Source: Streptosporangiaceae bacterium
Lineage (GTDB): Bacteria > Actinomycetota > Actinomycetes > Streptosporangiales > Streptosporangiaceae
Length of the DNA: 44,372 nucleotides
Direction of reading: 5' to 3'
Assembly (NCBI GenBank): GCA_019245115.1
Contig: JAFARZ010000112.1
Location: forward strand, 1-44,372
Of the stretch, positions 1 through 8,910 are shown piece after piece. The translations under genes were made by a program, and so were the position numbers. The stretch's first letter is position 1; each line of letters begins with the position of its first letter. The notes under the pieces were generated by a model. It was not told the origin of the DNA and did not search any database. It saw nothing but the letters and a program-made list of their open reading frames with translations.

Positions 1-244
1 CAAGCGCGTCGGCCGGTGGGCCGCCGCCAGCAACACCGAGATCGCCTACACGCCCACGAACTCCTCGTGGATGAACCGGCTGGAATGCCAGTTCACCGCG
101 CTACGCGAGTTCACCCTCAACGGCACCGGCCACGCCACCCACCACGAGCAAGCCAGCATGATCCGCCGCTACATCGCCTGGCGCAACCGCCACACCAACG
201 ACCCCCGGCTACGCCAGATCATCAAGCGGGCAAACGTAGCCTGA
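1..244 (+). pseudogene. IS630-family transposase, C-terminal fragment
   Basis: An open frame enters from the window edge (first full codon at 2) and ends at TGA 242-244, giving 80 residues. It resembles the end of IS630-type DDE transposases: TPTNSSWMNRLECQF holds the N-x-x-E block whose Glu (codon 28 here) would be the last catalytic acid, and the tail RRYIAWRNRH...KRANVA is typical of the family. The rest lies outside the window, so it cannot be seen whether the element is intact. No terminal inverted repeat was recognised between 245 and 434, where the next operon ends. Family assignment is confident; activity is unknown. Confidence 0.8.
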
Positions 245-434
245 CACGGCCTAGCTATCCCAGGACCGTCCGGCGGGCGAGCGGGAACCGTGCTGGACTC
301 CACTCCCGCCGGCTGGTGACGCTGCCGCCTGCACGAGATACCAGGTTCAGTGGTCGAGCCAATGGAGTGGGTTGGGCCGGGGGGCGTGCGGGGCCGCGAG
401 CGGAAACGCCGTCTTGCGCCCTGCCTGAGGCGGA

Positions 435-2693
435 TCATTCGTTCCTCGCTACCTCGGGTCCGGTGATGCGGCGGAGCAGCGGGAACGTGGCGGCGATGAT
501 GCCGAGGGAGACAGCGATACCGGCCGCGGTTATCAGGTAGTACGCGGCGCCCGGCCCGGCCATCGGCTCTTGCATCTCCGCGCTCGTGTACATCGCCGAG
601 GCGCCGAAGCCGACGCCGATCGAGACCACTGCCACCGCCAGGAGCGGAACGGCGCTTTCCAGTGCGACAACCCGCCGCAGCACACCGAGCGGGGCCCCGG
701 CGAGCCGGAGCAGGCTGAACGGGCGCTTGCGGTCGGCCAGGCCGGCCGCGATGCTCGCCGCCAGCGTGCAGCCGGCGATCGGCAGGCTGATCAGGATGAT
801 CACATCCGCGAGCTGCTGGTACTGGATGTCTTTCTGCTGGCTTTCCGCGGTGCTCTCACCCAGGGTGGCGGGCAGCCTGATACTCGGATAAGCGCCCTCG
901 AGCAGGGTCCTGGCGCGCTCGACGGCCGGTACCGATCCGTTGGTGGCCACGTTGATATCACCTATCCCGAGGCGGTCCAGGCGTCCAACGGGCACGCTGA
1001 CGGCAGGCCAGGTGAAATCCCCGAAGCGGACGCCGAACAGGCTGTCGGCCGGGAACGCGGCCGTTGCCGCCCCCGCGGGACAACGGCCGAACAGGGGAAC
1101 GCTCGCGAGCTGGGCACACGAAACGACGCCCGCCGGCACGGCGCCCCAGGACGCCGGTTTGCCGAGACGCTTGGCGGGGATGGTCAGGCCGGGTTTCGCG
1201 TGGACCGCGAGCACGCCCTGAACGCCTTCGATGCCTCGCAGCCGTGACAGGAGGGCGGCCGTCGGGGCCGGCATGGTCGGCGTTCGCGAGTCCTCGAGAA
1301 ACGGGTCGGCCAGGACGTTGGCGGCAGCCGGGCCGTCGAGAGGCGCGCTGCGCGTGGTGTTCTGGGTGGTGATCAGCGCGACCGCCACCGTGGTGATGAA
1401 CAGCGCGAGGACCAGGCCGCTGACCGCGCGGAACCCGGCCCGCGGGTCGTCGGCCAGCCGCCGCGCGGCGATGAGCGCGCCGGGACGGCTGGTGCGCGTG
1501 ACCATAATCCGCGCTCCAGTCATGGTCAGCCACGGCCCGGCGATAACCAGACCGGCTATGACCAGCAAGAAGCCCGGCAGGAAGGCTTGAATCTCGCCGG
1601 GAGTGGTCGGCGGGCGGCCGTGCACCACGAAGAACCCCAGCTCGGCCAGGCCAGCCAGCAGCGGGAGGACCCGCCATGCCTTCGGCGGCCTCGGGGTCGC
1701 CCGTCGGCTCACGCCGAGCGGAGAGATGTGCACCCGGCGCAACGCCAGCCGGGCCGCGACCGCGGAAGCGACCGGCACACCGATCGCGACAGCCATTATG
1801 TCCGGCATGCTGAGCGACAGGTCGCTGGTGAAGAACGGCGTGCCGGTGAACGGGACGGACGCGAGCGGGCTCCGCAGGGCGAAAAACACACCAAAGCCGA
1901 CCGTGACGCCGAGCAACGCGGCCACGGTGGACTCCACGGCCGCGATCAGCGAGATCTGCTTCGGCGTAGCGCCGGCCAGCCGCATCGCGGCGAACCGCTG
2001 CTCGCGGCGGGCGGCCGACAGCCGGGTCGCGGTGGCGATGAAGATCAGTACCGGAGACAGCAGCGCGAGCGCCACCACGGACAGCACCAGGTCGATGCCG
2101 TGGGCGCTGATGCCCGCTCCGACCAGGCACTGGTCACCGTCGCAGCCGCTTGGCGGAGTGGTGGCGATCGAGCTCGCTTCAACCGCGCCCGGCGCGTGCG
2201 CCAGTTCAGCGGCCGTGTGGCCGATGACGACGGCCAGGGAGTTGGGCGACGGCAGCGCGACGTCGCCGATCGTGCCGATCGGGTGCCCCGGGTAACGGTC
2301 ACCGAACTGGCTGGCCGGGGTGCTGCGGAGCAGCGCGGCCAGCGCCGGCGAGGCGTAGTACTCCCCCGGGCCGGGCAGGCGCGGGATGCCGGGCGGCACC
2401 GGCGAGCTGACGCCGGTGGCGGCCACGTCGACCCGGGCGATGCGCTGGCCGTCGAACCGATCGGCGCGCAGCAGCCACCAGAGCGGATCGTGCCCCGATG
2501 AGGCGGCCATGCGTGCCGAAGAACCGGTCGCGAGCCACGCATACCTGTCGTTCTGTGAATTGACAGCATTTACCCCGGATAGAGCGATGAGCAGGAGGCC
2601 CACGCCCAGCCCGACGGCGGCCACCAGAAGCACCAGCCGGACGGCGGCCTCACGGCCGCCGTTCATGGTCAGACGCAGGCCGAGCCGGATCAC
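435..2693 (-). CDS. FtsX-like ABC transporter permease
   Basis: A 752-residue membrane protein with the duplicated FtsX/MacB layout: an N-terminal membrane anchor (about 18-40), a first extracytoplasmic region, a first block of helices (about 205-320), further helices around 345-440, a second extracytoplasmic region (about 460-640), and a C-terminal helix block (about 640-745). The start ATG overlaps the stop of the upstream ATPase gene by 4 bp (ATGA), so the two are probably translationally coupled and form one transporter. Such permeases usually work in lipoprotein release, antibiotic or peptide export, or mechanotransmission; the substrate cannot be read here. The PadR gene at the head of the operon suggests induction by a small molecule the pump removes. 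Confidence 0.88.
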   Translation of the reverse strand: MIRLGLRLTMNGGREAAVRLVLLVAAVGLGVGLLLIALSGVNAVNSQNDRYAWLATGSSARMAASSGHDPLWWLLRADRFDGQRIARVDVAATGVSSPVPPGIPRLPGPGEYYASPALAALLRSTPASQFGDRYPGHPIGTIGDVALPSPNSLAVVIGHTAAELAHAPGAVEASSIATTPPSGCDGDQCLVGAGISAHGIDLVLSVVALALLSPVLIFIATATRLSAARREQRFAAMRLAGATPKQISLIAAVESTVAALLGVTVGFGVFFALRSPLASVPFTGTPFFTSDLSLSMPDIMAVAIGVPVASAVAARLALRRVHISPLGVSRRATPRPPKAWRVLPLLAGLAELGFFVVHGRPPTTPGEIQAFLPGFLLVIAGLVIAGPWLTMTGARIMVTRTSRPGALIAARRLADDPRAGFRAVSGLVLALFITTVAVALITTQNTTRSAPLDGPAAANVLADPFLEDSRTPTMPAPTAALLSRLRGIEGVQGVLAVHAKPGLTIPAKRLGKPASWGAVPAGVVSCAQLASVPLFGRCPAGAATAAFPADSLFGVRFGDFTWPAVSVPVGRLDRLGIGDINVATNGSVPAVERARTLLEGAYPSIRLPATLGESTAESQQKDIQYQQLADVIILISLPIAGCTLAASIAAGLADRKRPFSLLRLAGAPLGVLRRVVALESAVPLLAVAVVSIGVGFGASAMYTSAEMQEPMAGPGAAYYLITAAGIAVSLGIIAATFPLLRRITGPEVARNE

Positions 2694-3388
2694 TGCGTCA
2701 GCCCCGCGGCCGGGGCGACGCCAGTAAGCGTGCTGACCTTGCCGTCACGGACGATCACCTCGCGGTCGGCGTAGGCGGCGACGCGGGCCTCATGGGTGAC
2801 CAGGATGACCGTAGTGCCCTGTTCCCTGGCCGAGGCGGTCAGCAGGTTCATCACATGCTCGCCGGTCACCGAGTCAAGCGAACCGGTGGGCTCGTCGGCG
2901 AACAGCACGTCCGGCCCGGCGACCAGGCCCCGGGCCAGCGCGACGCGCTGCGCCTGGCCGCCGGACAGCTCCCCTGACCTGCGGCCTTCCAGGCCGTCGA
3001 GGCCCAGCCGGGCGAACCATGTCCTCGCCTCGCGTAGGGCCGGCGCCCGGCGGGTGCCGCTGAGCAGCAGGGGCAGTGCGACGTTCTCCTCGGCGGTCAG
3101 CTCGGGGACGAGCTGGCCGAACTGGAACACGAACCCAAACCGGTCCCGTCGCAGTGCGCTTCGTTCCGATTCACGGAGGGCATCCAGCCGTTTGCCGTCG
3201 AACCAGACCTCACCCTCGTCCGGGGTCAGGATTCCGGCCAGGCAGTGCAGCAGGGTGGACTTGCCCGAGCCGCTCGGGCCCATGACGGCGAGGATCTCGC
3301 CTTTGGCCACTTCGACGGTGGCACCGCGCAGCGCGGGGGTCTGGCCGAACGACCTGACGATGCCGCGAGCCTCGATGATGAGACTCAC
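2690..3388 (-). CDS. ABC transporter ATP-binding protein (LolD/MacB type)
   Basis: A 232-residue stand-alone ATPase of the LolD/MacB class that pairs with FtsX-like permeases. Visible motifs are Walker A GPSGSGKST (about 36-44), signature LSGGQAQRVALARGL (about 141-155), Walker B DVLFADEPTGSLD and the switch His in VTHEARVA. Length is normal for the family. Both ends overlap neighbours by 4 bp: its start overlaps the padR stop and its stop overlaps the permease start, a compact three-gene padR-ATPase-permease operon. Role as energy subunit of the downstream permease is inferred from family and coupling. Confidence 0.92.
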   Translation of the reverse strand: MSLIIEARGIVRSFGQTPALRGATVEVAKGEILAVMGPSGSGKSTLLHCLAGILTPDEGEVWFDGKRLDALRESERSALRRDRFGFVFQFGQLVPELTAEENVALPLLLSGTRRAPALREARTWFARLGLDGLEGRRSGELSGGQAQRVALARGLVAGPDVLFADEPTGSLDSVTGEHVMNLLTASAREQGTTVILVTHEARVAAYADREVIVRDGKVSTLTGVAPAAGLTQ

Positions 3389-3909
3389 TGCCGCACCGCC
3401 TGCTTGAGCGAGTCGAGCCGGGCCGCGGTGTGATCCATCCAGCGCAGGTCGGCCTCCAGGTGGTACAGACCGTGGTCGGCGAGCAGGGTGTCGACGAGAT
3501 TGCCGTGCTGCTTCAGTTCGGTGAGCTCGCGCATGCGGCCGAGGTGGGCGGCGCGCTGCAGGTCCAGGTACTGGCTGGCCGGGCGGTCCAGCATCAGGGC
3601 CAGTACGACCTTGGCGAACAGCACGGTCTGCAGGTGCGGCTCGGGCGCTGCCGGGGTCCGCAGCCAGTCCTCGACGTCCGCGATCCCGGCTTCGGTGATC
3701 GCGTAGCGCTTACGGTCGGGCCCTTCGCCATGCTCGGCCGGTCCGGCGATCGCCTTCCCGTCTCGGGCCAGCCTGCCGAGCGTGGCGTAGACCTGCCCGT
3801 ACGGCAATGGTTTGCCGCGGCCGAAGTAGGTGTCGTAGTCCCGCTTGAGGTCATAGCCGTGGCTCGGCTCCCGCTCCAGCAGGCCAAGCAGGGTCATGGG
3901 AACGCTCAT
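3385..3909 (-). CDS. PadR family transcriptional regulator
   Basis: A 174-residue regulator. The PadR winged helix spans about 4-80 (LLGLLEREPSHGYDLKRDYD, then GQVYATLGRL and RKRYAITEAG), followed by a helical C-terminal dimerisation region rich in L, H and R (Vir_act_alpha_C-like). ATG at 3909 was chosen because the family's conserved N-terminus begins there; an in-frame ATG at 3921 would add four residues. It heads the operon with the ATPase and permease, with a 4-bp overlap, and its own promoter carries an imperfect palindrome at 3921-3936. PadR proteins commonly repress adjacent efflux genes and are released by aromatic or drug ligands; that role is inferred. Confidence 0.9.
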   Translation of the reverse strand: MSVPMTLLGLLEREPSHGYDLKRDYDTYFGRGKPLPYGQVYATLGRLARDGKAIAGPAEHGEGPDRKRYAITEAGIADVEDWLRTPAAPEPHLQTVLFAKVVLALMLDRPASQYLDLQRAAHLGRMRELTELKQHGNLVDTLLADHGLYHLEADLRWMDHTAARLDSLKQAVRQ

Positions 3910-3920
3910 ACCCGGGAGCA

Positions 3921-3936
3921 TACACTCAGCGTATAC
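3921..3936. promoter_or_regulatory. Probable PadR operator
   Basis: The sequence TACACTCAGCGTA at 3921-3933 reads as an imperfect inverted repeat (10 of 13 positions symmetric) and overlaps a perfect GTATAC palindrome at 3931-3936. It sits directly at the padR start and includes a TATACG hexamer (minus strand) that could be its -10 box, an ideal place for autorepression. This is the only dyad between padR and the truncated synthetase. Confidence 0.55.
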
Positions 3937-3977
3937 TTTCGGCAAATAGTGCGGAGAGCTGGGAGGATGCGCTCGGA

Positions 3978-4988
3978 GTGCGGTGCACCAGCGGGTCGAC
4001 CGGCACGCCGAAGGGCGTCTTGCTGAGCGAGGACCAGCTGTGTCACGTAGCGGCCAGTGTCGCCGCCCACCACCGGCTGACACCGGCCGACCGCGGCCAC
4101 TGCTGCCTGCCCCTGTTCCACATCAACGCGGAGGTGGTCGGGCTGCTCGCCACCCTGCGCGCGGGCGCCTGCCTGGTCCTGGAGCGTAAGTTCAGCCGCG
4201 GCGGGTTCTGGCCGCTCATCGACGAACGCCGGATCACCTGGATCAACGCGGTGCCAGCCATCATCACCCTGCTGGCGCTGGACCCCGCCGAACCGGGCGC
4301 GCGACGCCGGGTCCGCTTCGTGCGGTCGGCCTCCGCGCCGCTCCCCCCGGCCACGCTGGAGCGCTTCGAGGCCGCGTTCGGCATTCCGGTCATCGAGACC
4401 TACGGCATGACCGAGGCGGCCAGCATGATCACCGCCAATCCCCTGGACGGCCCCCGTAAGCCCGGTTCCGTTGGCCAGCCGGTCGGTGTCGAGCTGCGGG
4501 TGGTGCTGGGCCGCGTCCAAATCCGGGGCCCGGGCGTGATCACCGCCTACGCGAGCGGCGGCGCGGCCGGGGCCATCGACGGCGAAGGCTGGCTGGATAC
4601 CGGCGACCTCGGCCACCTCGACGCGGACGGCTACCTGTTCCTGGCCGGCCGCTCCGACGACGTGATCAACCGCGGCGGCGAGAAGATCTATCCGCGGGAC
4701 ATCGAGGACTTCCTGCTCGCCCAGCACGGGGTGCTGTCCGCGGCGGTGGTGGCGGCGCCCGACCAGGTGCTCGGCCAGCGACCGGTCGCCTACGTCGTAC
4801 CCGTCAGCACCCGGCCCGCCCGTCACCTTGAGCAGATCCTGTCGCGGGCTTGCGAAGCCGCGTTCCCCCGTCACAAACGGCCCAGCGAGATCCGCGTCGT
4901 GGCGCAACTGCCGCTGGGTCCCACCGGCAAGCTTGCCCGTCATCGCCTCCGCGAACTCGCCTCGGAAACCGGCGCATTTTCCTGCTAG
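3978..4988 (+). pseudogene. N-terminally truncated acyl-CoA synthetase (ANL family)
   Basis: The 336-residue frame starts (GTG 3978) almost exactly at the ATP-binding core motif TSGSTGTPKG, which in complete ANL enzymes lies some 150-200 residues from the N-terminus. Everything after it is well preserved: YGMTE, GWLDTGDLGHLDADGY, GRSDDVINRGGEKIYPRDIE and the catalytic-lysine region GPTGKLARHRL. The frame stays open upstream through the padR promoter but shows no family resemblance and no good start. The N-terminal part of the adenylation domain is therefore missing, probably by a deletion or by arrival of the padR-ABC cassette. Complete relatives activate fatty or aryl acids as adenylates and CoA esters; this fragment is probably inactive. 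Confidence 0.75.
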
Positions 4989-5008
4989 GGCACGGCGATT
5001 CCGCGCCT

Positions 5009-5047
5009 TACCCTAAGGGTATGAAGCCCGCGTGAGCGCCGGGCGCT
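5009..5047. terminator. Pair of short hairpins after the synthetase remnant
   Basis: Two small inverted repeats lie between the synthetase stop and the transpeptidase start: TACCC-TAA-GGGTA at 5009-5021 and AGCGCC-G-GGCGCT at 5035-5047. Neither is followed by a T-run, so termination is only a possibility. Confidence 0.3.
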
Positions 5048-5061
5048 AGCTGGAGGTGGCA

Positions 5062-5784
5062 ATGCGACGCTTGTGGATGGCCTTGCTGGTGTTGCCGATG
5101 CTGTTCGCCCTGGCCGTGCCCACCGCGGCGCTGGCCCGGACGACCGCGCCGACCCGCACGACCGCGGTGACCCGGGCGACCGCGGCTCTCCGGCCGGGAA
5201 TGAGCGGCGCCTCGGTGAAGTCCTTGCAGCAAATGCTTGCGGCGCTCAAGTACTACCCGGGCTCGATCGACGGGAATTTCGGCACCAGCACGCTCGAGGC
5301 GGTCTGGGCGTTCCAGGAGGTCCAGGGACTCCCCGGCCAGGACACGGTGACCGCGGCGATGTGGCGGGCGCTGGCGCACCCGCGGGCCCCGCGGGTACTG
5401 GTCCGGCACGGCGGCGCCATGCGCATCGAGATCAACCTGTCCAACGAGACCCTGGTCCTGTACAACCACAACCAGGTCGAGCTGATCAGCCACATCTCGT
5501 CCGGCGGCGGGTATGTCTACTGCACTTCTGGCGGCTGCGCACGGGCGATAACGCCGACCGGCAACTTCCGCACGCTCAGCTTCATGCCCGGCTGGGTCAC
5601 GGTCCCCCTCGGCGCCCTGTACAACCCGGTGTTCTTCATCGGCACCGCGTTCGCCATCCACGGCGACGTCCCGGTGCCGTTGCAGCCGGTCTCCCACGGC
5701 TGTGTGCGCATCCCGATGGACATCGCCGCGTTCTTCCACAAGCTGATCAAGGTGCCCGGCACTCCCGTTTACATCCGTCGATAG
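5062..5784 (+). CDS. Secreted L,D-transpeptidase with peptidoglycan-binding domain
   Basis: A 240-residue exported enzyme. The N-terminus MRRLWMALLVLPMLFALA reads as a signal peptide with a likely cut after TAALA. A short T/R-rich linker leads to a PG_binding_1 domain (about 45-105: PGMSGASVKSLQQML...GNFGTSTLEAVWAFQ), then a YkuD catalytic domain (about 118-240) with the HX(10-17)SHGC signature: His200 and SHGC at 211-214, Cys214 the nucleophile. It probably forms 3-3 cross-links in peptidoglycan. ATG 5062 has a clean GGAGG 5 bp upstream; a GTG six bases earlier overlaps that Shine-Dalgarno and is rejected. Its stop lies just before a G-rich hairpin element and the YdcF-like gene. Confidence 0.93.
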   Translation: MRRLWMALLVLPMLFALAVPTAALARTTAPTRTTAVTRATAALRPGMSGASVKSLQQMLAALKYYPGSIDGNFGTSTLEAVWAFQEVQGLPGQDTVTAAMWRALAHPRAPRVLVRHGGAMRIEINLSNETLVLYNHNQVELISHISSGGGYVYCTSGGCARAITPTGNFRTLSFMPGWVTVPLGALYNPVFFIGTAFAIHGDVPVPLQPVSHGCVRIPMDIAAFFHKLIKVPGTPVYIRR

Positions 5785-5795
5785 CCAGGGGGGCT

Positions 5796-5816
5796 CGGGG
5801 GGATGGCGTCCCCCCG
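5796..5816 (+). repeat. G-rich REP-like hairpin element, copy 1
   Basis: CGGGGGGA and TCCCCCCG form an 8-bp perfect stem around loop TGGCG. Flanks (GCC plus a G-run on the left, CGGCAAG on the right) match the copies at 24302, 25117 and 25153. The first ATG of the downstream frame (5803) lies inside this hairpin, which argues against it as a start. Confidence 0.7.
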
Positions 5817-5853
5817 GCAAGAAAGACCCGCCCCGCTTCATATCCTCTGGGGC

Positions 5854-7155
5854 ATGTTCGCGCTCAGGCTCGCCACGGGAGTCATCGTCCTGTTCGTCCT
5901 CGGCGTGCTCCGCGACCGCCGAAGCTTCAGCAACGCGGTGCTTCTCGGCCTGGCCCTGGCGCTGACCGCGCTGGGCGCCGCCGACGGGCTGGTGCACGTG
6001 CATGACCGGCCGGCGCGGCTGCTGCTGCTGGCTCTGGCCCTGCTGGTGGCTCTCGGTCCCTTTCTGGTGGCTAGTTATCTAGTAATGAACGGCGTCACGA
6101 TGGCACGCCGGGAACCTTTGCGCCCGGCCAACCTGCTCTCCCTGGCGGCCGGCATTGGCATCTTCGTGGTGATCGGCCTGGCGATCGCCGCGGCGCGAAC
6201 CGGTTCCGATGAGCTGAGCCTGTTCTCCACCATCACCGGGCTGCTGTTCGGTTACGTGTCGTTCCTGCTCGTGTCGTACGTGATCTACGCGTTCATCTAT
6301 GGCCGGATGACGGCGCACCGCAGCGCCGACTTCGTGGTGGTGCTCGGGTCCGGCCTGCGGGACGGCGGGCGTGTGCCGCCGCTGCTGGCCAGCAGGCTGG
6401 ACCGCGGCCGGCAGGTGTACGAAGCTGTCGCGGCGCGCGGCCTGGCCGACGATCCGGTGCTGATCGTCTCGGGCGGCAAAGGCAGCGACGAGCGGGTATC
6501 CGAGGCGGCGGCCATGGCCAGGTACCTGATCGAGCGCGGCTTTCCGGCCGACCGCGTCATGTGTGAGGACCGGTCCCGGACCACCGAGGAGAACATGACG
6601 TTCAGCAAGGCGATCATGGAGCGGCTCCGGCCCGGCTACCGGTGCATCATCGTGACCAGCAATTATCATGTGTTCCGCGCCGCCATCATTGCCCGCCGGA
6701 CCAGCGTCAATGGCCAGGTCACCGGCGCGCGCACGGCGGGCTACTACTGGCCGAGTGCGATGCTCCGCGAGTTCGCCGCGGTGTTCCTCAGCTACAAAGC
6801 GGTGAACTTCGGCATCTGCGCGCTGATCGTCGCGCTCCCCCTGGCCTACGCCCACCGGCATGTGCTGTTACGTGCTGCGGCCTCGCCGGATGCTGGCCGG
6901 CGAGGCCGCACAGTGCCAAGCCGATCCGGTACAGGTTTCACGGCAGCTGCCCGGATGCGGCCTCAGCGCCGCCTCACCCCTCCAGTTCACCGGCGCCAAC
7001 GTGAGCGTAAGCATTCGCGGACCCTTGGTGCACTGGGGAGAATTCCCTATGGGCGTGTCGCTTGGTCCGGATCGACCAGCCCGTGCTCCAGCGCGAACAA
7101 GGTGGCGCCGGCACGGGTGGACAGGCCGATCTTGCTGTACAGGCTCTGGATGTGA
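5854..7155 (+). CDS. YdcF/SanA-like DUF218 membrane protein
   Basis: An N-terminal membrane region (about 1-150, four to five hydrophobic helices) is followed by a DUF218 domain (about 155-320) with its usual blocks: VVVLGSGLRDGGRVPPLL, SGGKGSDE.VSEA, EDRSRTTEENM and VTSNYHVFRA. A final hydrophobic segment ends near LPLAYAH. DUF218 proteins are linked to envelope and peptidoglycan homeostasis, in keeping with the adjacent L,D-transpeptidase. ATG 5854 is preferred over ATG 5803, which lies within a hairpin element, though its ribosome site is weak. The last 100 or so residues are basic, unlike the family, and overlap the 3' end of the convergent gene at 7047 by 109 bp; an indel that removed the original stop is likely. 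Confidence 0.8.
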   Translation: MFALRLATGVIVLFVLGVLRDRRSFSNAVLLGLALALTALGAADGLVHVHDRPARLLLLALALLVALGPFLVASYLVMNGVTMARREPLRPANLLSLAAGIGIFVVIGLAIAAARTGSDELSLFSTITGLLFGYVSFLLVSYVIYAFIYGRMTAHRSADFVVVLGSGLRDGGRVPPLLASRLDRGRQVYEAVAARGLADDPVLIVSGGKGSDERVSEAAAMARYLIERGFPADRVMCEDRSRTTEENMTFSKAIMERLRPGYRCIIVTSNYHVFRAAIIARRTSVNGQVTGARTAGYYWPSAMLREFAAVFLSYKAVNFGICALIVALPLAYAHRHVLLRAAASPDAGRRGRTVPSRSGTGFTAAARMRPQRRLTPPVHRRQRERKHSRTLGALGRIPYGRVAWSGSTSPCSSANKVAPARVDRPILLYRLWM

Positions 7156-8651
7156 TGGTCACAGGTCTTCGGCGAGATGCCCAGCCGCCTGGCGACCTGC
7201 TTGGTCGCCATCCCCCGGGCGATCAGGGAGAGCACCTCACACTCGCGCTCCGACAGCCCGGCTGGCCGGCTGACCGACCGCCGTGGCTGGCCCGCCGCGG
7301 CGAGCACCGCCTGTACCGCCTCCGGCGCGAACTTGCCCTGTTCCGCCTCCTGGCACAGCACGTCGGTGGCCTGAGCCGCCGAAAGCGCGGGCCGGTACGC
7401 GCGCGGCTCCCGCATGCCCTGATAGCAGTCGGCGGTGGCGAGCAGCCAGGCGACCAGCGGAAGGTCTCCTGCCCGGCAGCCGCGATGGTAGCCGGACCCG
7501 TCGTAGCGTTCGCCATGCGATCCGGCCAGCCGGGCCAGCGGCCGCAGCCTGGCCACGGTGTCCAGCACTCGTTCGCTGTGATAGGCGTGCAACCGCACCC
7601 GCTCGCGCTCATCCCTGGTGAGCGGGCCGGCCTTGGCCCATACGCTGACCGGCACGGCGACGCGCCCGATGTCGTGGACCAGCGCGGCCTGGCGCAGCAG
7701 GCTCACCTCGCCGGCGGCCAGCCCGGCCGCCCGGGCGGCGTCTTCGGCGAGATCGGCCACGGCACGCGAGTGACCGACGGTCCAGGTGCTCTTCAGATCG
7801 GCGAAGTCCGCGATCGCCGACAAGCAGTCATCCAGCCTGTGCTCGTCCACCACCGGCCGCGCGCCGGGCTCGGCTTCCATCGCCTCATCCCACATCGACG
7901 GCGCGTCCAGGCCGGCGTACAGCTTGTCGCCGAGCGCCAGGAAGACCTCCACCACCGCCGGGTCCAGGCCGGCGCCCGCGCGCTCGGCCAGGACGCGATC
8001 GGCGAGCGGCTTCCCGCCCTGCTGGCAGGCCACATCCGCGTCCTGGGCCACATGCATCAGGCGGATCGGCAGCGGGATCTGCGCACCGCGCAGGTCTCCC
8101 GGCATGCCGTTGCCGTCCCATCGTTCATACAGATGCCGCAGCGAGAGCTGGATCGGCTCGGACAGGCCCATCCGCGCGCCGAGCAGCCGGGCCACATCGC
8201 AGTGGCTCCTTGCCCATTTGCGGAACTCCGCCATGCCGCCGAACGCCGAGCGTGCCATGGCGGTGGCCCGCGCCAGCGGAGAGCTGTCCTGATGCGCCAC
8301 ACGCATCGCGGTGGCAACCAGTTCGCGCCGGGAACCGTGCATAACACCGGTCATCCGCGGCCGGGCGACCATCTCGTCCCCGAAAAAGCGCGCGTCGATC
8401 GTACTCTCCGCGGTACATCCGGCGAAGTGCAGCAGACCCGTGTAGAACACGGTGACCTGGTCGTCTTCGCCAAGATCCATCACCTGGGCCACGCGCAATG
8501 CGAGCATCGCGGTACGCAGCCCGTGTTCCAGCGGCTGCCCCATCGCCAGGTCCGTCGCCAGCGAAAGCGCTCCGGCGGCCTCAGCGAGGCGCAGCGGTTG
8601 CGCGAGTAAGGTCATCCGCACCGTTCCGAACTGTCTGTACTGAGATGCCAA
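7047..8651 (-). CDS. HD-GYP-like domain protein with LuxR-type HTH
   Basis: A 534-residue soluble regulator with two HD-GYP-like units. The first (about 40-210) keeps LLHFAGC and ERWDGNGMPGDLRG; the second (about 275-440) keeps HSRAVADLAEDAARAAG, LVHDIGRVAVP and GERYDGSGYHRG, where GYP has become GYH. A LuxR/GerE helix-turn-helix closes the protein (about 462-525: LSERECEVLSLIARGM...LGISPKTCDHHIQSLYSKIG). HD-GYP proteins can hydrolyse cyclic di-GMP; the degenerate motifs here suggest ligand sensing or a phosphohydrolase with altered specificity, with output at DNA. ATG 8651 is the first start; ATG 8615 is an alternative. It is monocistronic, and a long regulatory-looking region lies upstream. 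Confidence 0.85.
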   Translation of the reverse strand: MASQYRQFGTVRMTLLAQPLRLAEAAGALSLATDLAMGQPLEHGLRTAMLALRVAQVMDLGEDDQVTVFYTGLLHFAGCTAESTIDARFFGDEMVARPRMTGVMHGSRRELVATAMRVAHQDSSPLARATAMARSAFGGMAEFRKWARSHCDVARLLGARMGLSEPIQLSLRHLYERWDGNGMPGDLRGAQIPLPIRLMHVAQDADVACQQGGKPLADRVLAERAGAGLDPAVVEVFLALGDKLYAGLDAPSMWDEAMEAEPGARPVVDEHRLDDCLSAIADFADLKSTWTVGHSRAVADLAEDAARAAGLAAGEVSLLRQAALVHDIGRVAVPVSVWAKAGPLTRDERERVRLHAYHSERVLDTVARLRPLARLAGSHGERYDGSGYHRGCRAGDLPLVAWLLATADCYQGMREPRAYRPALSAAQATDVLCQEAEQGKFAPEAVQAVLAAAGQPRRSVSRPAGLSERECEVLSLIARGMATKQVARRLGISPKTCDHHIQSLYSKIGLSTRAGATLFALEHGLVDPDQATRP

Positions 8652-8910
8652 TTATTGCACCGTGACGGATGCCGAGATCGTTACCCGGCACCGGAGTTCA
8701 GACGCGTGACCTGGCATCGCGCCGGACGAGGGGTTGCGCGTCCGAGGAAGACCCGTGAACCGGCTAGCACCCCCGAGCCTCGCAAACCCGGGCAAATCAG
8801 GCGCGTACGCCACTTCCGCACCGGCCCCAGGACAGTCGCGGACCGCCACCCCACTGGATGTAAGCGTTTTCAAAGAAAATCAACCTCACACTACCGCGAG
8901 CGCCCGCCGG

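Noticed and set aside
435..3909. Antibiotic-resistance role for the PadR/ABC/FtsX operon
   Set aside because: The family context allows it, but nothing in the sequence identifies a drug substrate, so only a general export role is stated.
8858..8872. A full match to the Gram-positive catabolite-responsive element pattern (ATGTAAGCGTTTTCA)
   Set aside because: Single occurrence, about 207 bp upstream of an HD/LuxR regulator start with no sugar gene adjacent; cre sites of this type belong to CcpA, which actinomycetes generally lack. Chance is likely.
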